Shown here: positions 57,053-64,000 of the stretch, piece by piece
How the letters are laid out: every line of letters starts with the position of its first letter
How positions within the stretch are numbered: position 1 is the first letter of the stretch
Source: Mermis nigrescens
Taxonomy: Eukaryota > Nematoda > Enoplea > Mermithida > Mermithidae
Reading direction: 5' to 3'
Length of the DNA: 64,000 nt
NCBI GenBank assembly: GCA_036768485.1
Contig: JAVLUZ010000150.1
Location: 1,874,164 to 1,938,163, forward strand
Notes under the pieces: model-generated
Told to the model about the DNA's origin: nothing
The model's input: the letters and a program-made list of their open reading frames with translations, nothing else
Databases searched by the model: none
Position numbers and translations under genes: made by a program

Positions 57053-58343
57053 GAATCTGATGATGATCAATACGTATTAGCTGCTGATATAGATGAAATG
57101 TCTAATAATGAAATCAGTGTTAATGAACAGAATTAATTGCGCTTTTGAATAAAATTTTTGCAATTAATGACACTGTTTCATTACTTCATATTCACTCCTG
57201 AAATATAATCAAGCTTAACTTTCATATTCATGACTCAATGCTCAATTCATTCTTCATACTAATCAGAATTAGACTAAAAAATTTGTACAGATTTCGGCCT
57301 TCGGCCTTCGGCCAAAGCTTCAGCCGAAGCTGAAGCAAGAGCTGGCCGAAGCTTCGGCTTCGGCCGAAGCAAAATATTGGAGCTTCGGTCGTTCACTGGA
57401 TACCGATCCCCCCTTAGAAAAATCCTAAATCCGCCACTGGTCCTATGTACATATATATCTTTAAAATAGCAGAATTTGCATTTAGAATGGAAAAATGCCA
57501 AATTTTTAGGCGCTTCGCGCCGTTTTGAGACAATTTTTAGTAATTTTTGGCGTGAGAAACCCATAAATTAGCTGAAATACTCTATCAAATATCGAAAACC
57601 CTGTTTTTCCACACCTAAATCGCACTGTACTATATTATGGGCTGCAAGAACTGCTATAGACAACTCGTTAGCATCATTGAAAAAGAAATTTTGATTGTTC
57701 CAAAACGTTTCGTGTAGTATTTGCATTTGTTTGATTAGAAGTTGCTTGTGCCTTATCCTTTTTCATGTTCTTATCATGACACTTCTGCATATATAGTGTG
57801 CGTTTAAAGCATGATTTAAAACATGGAATTGTCCATAAATCTCCCGGGAAACCCGGGAAAAACCTGGGAAATTTATTTTGGGAAGTCAGTGGCCACCCTG
57901 TATTGACCTAGTTATTGTCCATTTTATTTGCATAAAATAATTGTCACCTTTAAACAGTAAGTCCGTACGACAATGCACCAATTACGAGAAGCAGTTGCAT
58001 GGAAAACTTTAACATTAACAAATTTGCTGATGCTCCCCATCAAATCGTGAAGTGCTTATTTAAGCATTTCAGCCACCTCGCCTTTTCATATTCTAATTTT
58101 ACAAAATTTTCACATTCATAATTTTAAATATATTAAGTTTGTTTTTATTTTATTAATTTTTTATATATTTATCATTTTTGATATGTTCCAGGCAGCAAGC
58201 AGACTTTTACAAAAATTAACTGGCTAGGAACGTATTTTAGTGAAATTTTGCACCGTAAAAAGGCATAATGGGTCTAGAGGGACCCACCCACCCTTTTGGC
58301 TGGAAGCTGGATGGGGCGACCCGTCAGCCATTGCCCGGGTATG

Positions 58344-58409
58344 CTGTTAAGCCATCAGATGTTTTGAACGTCTTTTGTGATGGTCTGGTGAAGGAGCACA
58401 TCTGGGTAC
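58344..58409 (+). pseudogene. LINE ORF1, continuation
   Basis: After the repeated CTGTTAAG the plus frame reads PSDVLNVFCDGLVKEHIW and continues the ORF1 segment cut at 45771. It is cut again at about 58410 by the arrayed-ends element. Confidence 0.7.
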
Positions 58410-60771
58410 GGTTGCTCGACTCGACCATTAACTAATGTTTACCTTAACGTTAATGGTCACCTTAACACAACCATTATATTAATGGTCAGGTTAAGTCCGA
58501 TTTCCATCTTAACGGAACCATTGAAAAAACCGGGTTGCTCGACTCAACCATTAAGCTCAACTTTAAGGGAAGTCTAATGGTCGATTCAAACTTCGGTTGC
58601 TGGACTCCACCTTAGTGCAGCCATTAATTAAAGCTCAGTTTTTTAATGTCTACCTTAAAAGCGGTTGCTCGACTGAAACCTCAACGCTCCCATTACGCGT
58701 TTAATGGTTTCTTTAAGGTAAATTGGGTTGGTGGGCTTCACCTTAACGACTTTAATGGTTTTGTTAAGGTTCATTCTTTAAGGTAGGTCGAGAGCTACAT
58801 TAACAAACTCATTGATTGTTTTTCACATTGAAAAATGGCGCTTATTCCTATCGTTCCGATTTTTAATATTATGACAAGTTCTCGCCGATTCGAAGTCAAA
58901 AGAAGTCCTTTGACTAATTTCAATGACGACGAATTTTATGACCGATTTAGATTTAGCAAGTTATCCTTAATACTGAAGATTTCATAGCAATAATATTAGT
59001 TTATCCTTTTTTCTAGTTGCATACAAGGCGACTATGAGCGCTGCCTACTGACAATGCGAATTGCAGAAAAATGGTTGATACAAACCTCAGCTTTACGTAA
59101 ATAGAAATTTTTCAACTATTAAATTTTTCCAACTACATAATTTTATGACAATTAAAACGCGGTTCCTATAGAGACTTCATGTATGCAATTATCGTTTTCA
59201 CGAGATAACTCAATGATTACATTTCACACTTAAAAAGCAGAGCTCCTTTCATTATTCTTTTATTTAATAATATGATACATGCTCGTCGATCCACTGTCAA
59301 ATGAAATCCATTGGTTCATTTTAATGACAATAAATTTGAATAAAGATTTTATTCGGGTATAGAAAAAACCCAGATTTGAAAATTTTGAATTTTGGGTTTT
59401 CGGGTTTTTTTTGTTGATTTTTTAGGTTTTTGTGCTTTATTGGGGTTTTATTGGGTTTTTTAATGGAAATGACATCTAGAGCTACATAAAGTAGCTATGA
59501 ATACTCCAACAGCTGCAAGACACGAGACAAACAGAGCAACAACTTTATCCAGCTAATTTTGAAATCCAACAACAAAATCGATCGTTCGCTGTGGTTGCCA
59601 CATATATTTATTTATCTTCCTCTTAAATGCTCGGACATTACCAGATTTTAATCAAAAAATGCACTGGCTTTCAAAAAATATCAGGAAATATAAAAATTGG
59701 TCGTACTCAGAAATGTGTAGGCTATTGAGGTGGCTGAATAAAAGCGCCCTGTTTTGCAGCATGGGATAACATTTGTGAACTAGGGGCTGAGGTTTTAGAG
59801 CAATGGCATTGTGTTGACCAGACTGTGATTGGTTGGCCTTTACTAGTCGAAGGAACAGCATAAAGCAAACAAAAAGAGATTGGAAATACAATTTGAATCA
59901 CCTACAGTATTTACTTCAGTCTATTTGGAAAATTGGTAACCTGTGGATAAAAAACCCAAAACCCAATGATTTTTTGCACCAAAAAAACCCACAAAAACCC
60001 AAAAAACCTAGATTAGAAAACCCAGCCTTGCCAACCCTGATTTTATTTGAGAACGAGTTTTTCAGTTGGCTTCTTCATTTTCTTTAGCTGTTGCCGAAAA
60101 TGCGCTAAAATCAAAATTGTATTTCCCTATTTATATTTCTCTATTCTTTTAAATTTCCATATCATTGCAAGCAAGCAATTATGTTTTACCCAGACTAACG
60201 AGCATTTCATTTATTTTCCTAATTAAGTGTATCGCTGTCACTGCAATCCATTATCAGCCGAATTCGAACCAACACCAAAAGTCAAGCGTTAAATGAGAAA
60301 AATAAAAGAAAATTCAAATTTTAAATGACTATGGTTCTCAACGTTTTATATCTATGTATTTTAACCAAAACATTTAAATTCTCATGAAATGCGTGTGAAC
60401 TTAACACAACCATTAAACTTCCCTTAATGCAACCATTAAACTTCCCTCAACGCAACCATTAAGCTTACCTAAACGCTACCATTAGATTTCCCTTGATACC
60501 TGCAGCCATTAAAGGTTTTTGTTAATGGTTTCTTTAATGGTACCCTTAAACTTCCCTTAACAAATGCTCGACCAATAATTAATGGTGAAGTCGAGCAACC
60601 CGAATTTCTCGAACCTTAATGAAACCATTAGTTAAGGTTTTACCTTAACATTAATGGTTTTGTTAAGGGAATCTTAATGGTCGTTGGCGTTAAGGTGGAG
60701 TCAAGCAACCAGCCGACCATTAAAAATTAATTTTTAATGGTTAGCCTTTATTAAGGTGAAGTCGAGCAACC
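58410..60771. mobile_element. Element with arrayed inverted ends GGTTGCTCGACT
   Basis: The left arm (58410-58800) has five copies of GGTTGCTCGACT (58410, 58534, 58597, 58662 and a decayed one near 58729), each followed by CCACCTTAA/ACCATTAA text. The right arm (60390-60771) has reversed copies AAGTCGAGCAACC at 60585, 60697 and 60760, with TTAACACAACCATTAAACTT repeats. The outer ends are GGTTGCTCGACTCGACC and GGTGAAGTCGAGCAACC. No duplication is clear (ctgggtac, gggccctg). The core 58860-60370 is AT-rich, non-coding, and hosts another element at 59354. Superfamily unknown. Confidence 0.7.
59354..60039. mobile_element. S-type hAT-like element, word AAACCC, 686 bases
   Basis: Perfect duplication ATTTTATT (59346-59353 and 60040-60047). 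Starts CGGGTATAGAAAAAACCCAG and ends GCCTTGCCAACCCTG. GGGTTTT words at 59388-59460 and AAAACCCA words at 59950-60030. These look like telomeric DNA but sit symmetrically at the element's ends. Non-coding. Confidence 0.8.
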
Positions 60772-60949
60772 GGGCCCTGATGTTTCTCAAGGTCATTTGT
60801 GCTTCTAGCCACATAAAGACGAATTTTATAAACTTTATCAACAAGATTGTGAAGCCAGTCTCTACTTGCCACAACCTACGAGCTTGACCCGATCTAACCT
60901 ACAAACAGTAGCACAATGCATGTAAAATTTAATTGACTAGAATGCCTTT

Positions 60950-63065
60950 CCAAATTCTAGCTCTGCAAACAAATTATGCTCTATTTTGTTTAATTCATGC
61001 AATTTTATGTAACAAAATTGTGAATTTGCATATGCTTTTGAGTTCTTACATTTACAATTTGATTTTTATCACTGAAACATGGTTGAGATACTTATAGTGA
61101 TTCTTTGTTAGTTGTAAATTTTAGCTATTTGGTTTTTAATAAAAGATTGTGAACTTGGGGCAGTGAGATCTGCATTATCTACAAAGTGAATTTGTGTCTG
61201 ATGTTATTTAGTGCTTCTCCAATTATGTTGCCGAAATTATTGCCTGTGATCTCTTTATAGGTTCAACTGCATATAGGTTTATTTTGTGTTACAGACCTCC
61301 TATTTCCTTTCTGCAAGATAAACAAAAGCAAGATTTCTTGCATCTTTTGAATACATTGTTTGACTGTAGTAAACCTCTTATTGTTTTATGAGATTTTAAT
61401 TTACCAGGTATTGAATAGCACCAGGCACGTAGCTATGGGGGAATGGGGGGCCGGACAAACCAAAATTCAGAGAAAAACGGAAGAATAGCTTTTTTCATAC
61501 GTTATTTTGTGCTATTTCTGGCTTAGACCCCCCAAATTGGTATTGGTCCCCCACCAAAATAGAGGGCCAGCTATGTGCCTGAATAGCGCAATGTATTGTC
61601 AGAAAACGGTATATGTCTTTCAGTTTCTTTGAAATCCTTAATATTTTTGGACTACATCAACACATACATATATCACCCTAAATTGAGTCATATATAATAT
61701 ATTAGATTTAATATCTTTGGGTCCTATATAATATAATGGATTGTTGATTGCAAACAAAACCTACCTTTTGCTTCAAATGATCATGATTCTGTTAATTTTA
61801 AAATTGTATTACGGTTTAAAGTCAGGCAACAAGTTTCAAATATAATTTTGTGAGAGCTGTACTTTTCTTGGTACTATGCAATGGCCACTAATATTTTCTA
61901 CTTGTGTGACAATAGTTGGTTTTTATAATTTTTTATCAGTGATGCAATATCTCATACTCTTTTGTTCCTTTTCCCAACCTTATAGACTTAATAAATATCC
62001 TAAAAAGTAGGACGACTGTTGTCTAAAAAAATTAAAATTCTGGAGGGAATCTGAAATTGTTTCAATGTTTAGAAAAACTTACTCTAAATGCAGTAGAATT
62101 GTCAGGAGAGCTATTAAGGAATATTGTTGTGTACAGGAATGCAAGTTGTTGAAAAAAGGTTTATTGTTTTATCAATAATTTAAAAAATCCATTTAACAGT
62201 ATATATACTCGTACCTGGTCTAGTTCTTGCTGAATCCATTATTACTTCAGATTTGAAAAAAGCAGTTTTTAACAATTTCTTCTGCATCAGTGTTCCTGTT
62301 GACAATGACCTTCCTGTTGATACCAAAAACTTAGTATACAAAGATATAATTGATGTTAAGGTAGACTTTGGTTCTGAATCTGTACTAAATTCTATTTAAA
62401 ACCTTAAGCAGACTTTATCTTCTGGGCCTGATGCTTTTTGTTCTTATTCCATCAATTGTGTTTATTTCTACTTGAGCCACTTAGTTCTATTCTTTGAAGT
62501 TTCTTACAGAAGTGATGAAAATTATGGATCATATTGTAAAATTATGGAGCATATTATAAACAAAGCCCAAATTGTTTTTTTAAGTCCAAAACTGATTTCT
62601 TTACATGCCACTTTGGTTTTCAAAAAGGTAAATCATAGGTTAAATCACTTTTTGCATATGCATCTCTTCCTATTGATCTTGTTTATGTTTATTTAAGCAA
62701 AGCTTTTGACCCTGTTAACTCTAAATTGATCAAAAAGTTGATGCATTATGGGATAAATGGAATGCTATTAAAATAGTTGATTTCCTTTTTGACAAATCTT
62801 TCTCAAATAGGTTAAAATTTGTGAAGCTTTGTTTGATCGGAAACCAGTTATCAGTGGTGTATCTCAAGGTAGCGTTTTAAAACCCTCATTGTTTCTGTTG
62901 TCTGTAAACAATTTTGCTAAAGCTGTTCAGCATAGTAAAGTTTTTCTTTCTTTGCGGATGATTAGAAGCTTTTTAATCTTTCTCAGAATCATAATTTGCT
63001 GCAAAAAGATATACATAAGCTGGTTTCTTGGTTTGAAGAAAACCAATTAAGCATATCTCTTCCTA
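60950..63065 (+). pseudogene. LINE ORF2 remnant: endonuclease and reverse transcriptase
   Basis: Frameshifted plus-strand relic. Endonuclease motifs in order: FITETWL (about 61068), CYRPP (about 61288) and DFNLPGI (about 61393). Reverse-transcriptase motifs: NDHDS (about 61774), YLSKAFDPVN (about 62692), GVSQGSVL (about 62856), the catalytic FFADD (62948-62962) and the following LQKDIHKLVSWFEENQLS. The order and motifs fit the Jockey/CR1/L2 group. Numerous stops and frame changes make it inactive. It is cut by a family C element at 61422-61581. With the ORF1 pieces at 45275 and 58344 it forms one LINE in the plus direction. Confidence 0.8.
61422..61581. mobile_element. Family C MITE, 160 bases
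   Basis: Duplication AATAGCAC / AATAGCGC (7 of 8). Starts CAGGCACGTAGCTATGGGGG and ends GGCCAGCTATGTGCCTG. Inserted in the LINE endonuclease, directly after the DFNLPGI motif. Confidence 0.9.
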
Positions 63066-63695
63066 AATTTTTGAACCCAGAAAATAAAAAATGGAAAATT
63101 TTCCACTTTCGAATTTTTCCACTAAAATGGTTCTTTTATAACAGATTAAGCTAAAATCGTAGATATTTTCATATCTTTGATCGAAAATACGTATCCACGG
63201 CCAAGATGAAAAATTGCCAGAAAATGTAAAAATGGGCAAAAGCTGGAAAATGGAAAACGGTAAATTTTTTCATTTAGCAATTTTCTCACTAAAATTGGTT
63301 CTTTTATGAAATATTAAGCTGAATTGCGGATATTTTGATTTCTTCAGTCGAAATTTTGTTCCCATGGCCAAGATAGAAAATCGCACACAAATGGAAAAAA
63401 TCAGAAAAAGGCAAAAAATGGGACAAGGAAATGGGAAATGAAAAATTTTTTATCTCCGAATTTTCTCCACTGAAATGGTCCTTTATGAAGATTAAGCTAA
63501 AATTGTGGATATCCTCATGTCTTTAATTGAAATTTCAATTCCATAACTAAGCTGAAAAATCGCCAGAAAATGGAAAAACGGGTAAAACCCGGAAAATTGA
63601 GACTGGAAGCGGAAATGGAAATTTACATTTTCGGATTTTTTCATCGAAATAGTTCTTTTAAGAAAGAAAAAAGTAAGCTAAAATCGGGATATTTT
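63066..63695. repeat. Tandem repeat, ~174-base unit
   Basis: About 3.5 copies. The word 'aaatggttcttttat' and variants recur at 63131, 63299, 63479 and 63653 (spacing 168, 180, 174). Each unit has 'attaagctaaaatcgtggat', 'attttgatttctt', 'ccaagatgaaaaatcgccag' and runs of GGAAAATGGAAA. It directly follows the LINE reverse-transcriptase text and could be the LINE's 3' end array or an independent satellite. Confidence 0.8.
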
Positions 63696-63794
63696 GATGC
63701 CGGCATTTGTGTAGCTGGATAACATATGTATTAACATAGTCATATTGTACGGGCAAATGTACACAGTTGGTAGCATCTGAGGAAATGGAAGAAA

Positions 63795-63868
63795 GGTGCT
63801 GGCAGCCAGATTCAAAACGTTGACCTCTTGCTCCAAAGTCCAAAACCATAACCAATGGACTAACACTG
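63795..63868 (-). repeat. tRNA-like SINE head
   Basis: In reverse complement: a GTTAGTCCATTGGTTATGG start with a box-A-like TTAGTCCATTGG (63864-63853), then TTTTGGACTTTGGAGCAAGA (anticodon-arm-like), then AGGTCAACGTTTTGAATCT with a degenerate box B (63819-63808). The spacing of A and B boxes suits a tRNA. The stems are imperfect, so it is a tRNA-derived SINE or decayed tRNA pseudogene rather than a working tRNA. Confidence 0.5.
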
Positions 63869-64000
63869 GTTTATTTTGCTAAAGAATGTAAGGTATTTGT
63901 AATGTTTTGCATTGGTTACCTGCTGATTAGGCTTAGGCTTAGTATCATGGACTGGCCAAAATGTTGGTGCCAGCATTTAAAATAAGCATGAGTAATGGGA
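63869..64000. other. Unassigned edge of window
   Basis: Nothing recognised. Confidence 0.3.

Larger units (their letters stand above)
55506..57398. mobile_element. S-type hAT-like element, word GCCGAAG, 1.9 kb
   Basis: Duplication GATACCGG / GATACCGA (7 of 8). Starts CAGGGGCCGAAGCTTCGG and ends GCTTCGGTCGTTCACTG. GCCGAAGC words at 55512-55585 and 57293-57385. Near 56982-57135 a plus frame behind 'tattcag' reads DTESD, is interrupted by the 61-base element, then continues DDQYVLAADIDEMSNN and ends NEQN-stop. This acidic tail may be the end of a lost hAT transposase. Confidence 0.8.
54471..57439. mobile_element. Family A element with nested F2 and hAT elements
   Basis: Duplication GTCCTATA / GTCCTATG (7 of 8). 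Starts CAGGGGCGGATTTAAGGGG and ends CTAAATCCGCCACTG. Without the insertions at 54658-55109 and 55506-57398 it would be about 0.6 kb, the same length as the 29911-30531 copy. Palindromes at 54594 and 55286. Confidence 0.85.
54377..57650. mobile_element. Second family F2 copy, split by family A
   Basis: F2 text 'ttcaaagatttttgggaaga' to 'gagtaattgtttgtcctata' continues after 57447 with 'tacatatatatctttaaaat', GGCGCTTCGCGCCGTTTTGA (57509) and 'actgtactatattatgggct'. The family A element at 54471-57439 is inserted with a GTCCTAT duplication. Confidence 0.65.
52805..57900. mobile_element. S-type hAT-like element, word CCCGGGA, 5.1 kb
   Basis: Starts CAGGGTGGCACTCACCCGG and ends AGTGGCCACCCTG. TATTGA sits on both sides (52799-52804 and 57901-57906); shifting the border by one base gives ATATTGAC / GTATTGAC. 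CCCGGGAA words at both ends. All of its interior that I can read is further insertions: F1 at 53098, F2 copies with a Helitron, family A at 54471, and elements within that. Confidence 0.75.
45772..58343. mobile_element. 12.6-kb hAT-like element, word GACGGGC
   Basis: Perfect duplication CTGTTAAG (45764-45771 and 58344-58351), and removal restores the LINE ORF1 frame. TIRs CACACCTGGGCAATGCCCC and (reversed) CATACCCGGGCAATGGCTG. Subterminal words GGACGGGCCG, GGACGGGGC and GGATGGGGCG. Subtracting the nested elements at 47221-52273 and 52805-57900 leaves about 2.4 kb, of which about 1.3 kb is a minisatellite. No transposase is seen in it. Confidence 0.85.

Noticed and set aside
59388..60030. Interstitial telomere repeats
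   Set aside because: The GGGTTTT/AAAACCC text is irregular and placed symmetrically at the ends of a duplication-flanked element.
63658..63866. Two overlapping minus-strand frames near the right edge
   Set aside because: They overlie the tRNA-like SINE head, which explains the sequence better.

Overview
This is eukaryotic, AT-rich nuclear DNA, most likely from an invertebrate animal. Supporting signs are GT-AG splice signals, long non-coding stretches, a Penelope-like retroelement, a LINE with a PHD-finger ORF1, a tRNA-like SINE and hundreds of transposon relics. I cannot name the species. Nothing looks bacterial or viral.

Host genes are few. The best is a CCCH zinc-finger exon on the minus strand (3244-4350), which looks like the last exon of a spliced gene. 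A two-exon minus-strand gene end with a 73-base GT-AG intron is plausible at 16489-16876. Weaker exon candidates lie at 11373-11590 and 38462-38560.

Most of the window is nested, mostly non-autonomous DNA transposons. By matching terminal inverted repeats (TIRs) with flanking 8-base target-site duplications (TSDs) I could delimit about 35 insertions, nearly all hAT-like. I use these working names. Family A: ends CAGGGGCGGAT/ATCCGCCACTG, 0.2-0.8 kb when uninterrupted. Family B: ends TAGGTGCACAAGG. Family C: ends CAGGCACGTAGCT, about 165 bp. Family D: ends CACACCTGGGC. Family E: ends near CATACATGCACAGC. Families F1/F2: ends CACTGTTTTTT, carrying copies of TCTTTGTACATGTACAAAGA. Family S: larger hAT-like elements whose ends carry clustered repeats of one short word that differs between elements (GGCCCC, GGTTCC, ACCCGA, GGTACC, GGCTCC, GCCGAG, GCCGAAG, CCCGGGA, GACGGGC, AAACCC, GCGGGTG).

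Layout: 1-3.0 kb degenerate repeats and a foldback; 3.2-4.35 kb the CCCH exon; 6.86-9.83 kb a Penelope-like element in inverted arrangement, split by a hAT-like element full of tandem repeats; 11.7-15.7 kb nested hAT elements; 15.7-17 kb host-like DNA with the two-exon candidate; 17-45 kb many nested elements separated by short host-like stretches; 45.2-63.07 kb one degenerate LINE (PHD ORF1, then endonuclease/reverse transcriptase) split by a 12.6-kb hAT-like element and a 2.4-kb element with arrayed inverted ends. Inside the 12.6-kb element insertions stack to seven levels, including a 1.3-kb 21-base minisatellite, a 715-base Helitron and a 61-base miniature hAT. The window closes with a ~174-base tandem repeat and a tRNA-like SINE head.

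The most unusual signals are the word-swapped termini of the S elements and the palindrome GGCGCTTCGCGCC, which recurs in otherwise unrelated families (A, B, E, F). No intact transposase or reverse transcriptase gene was found, so the elements here depend on enzymes encoded elsewhere.
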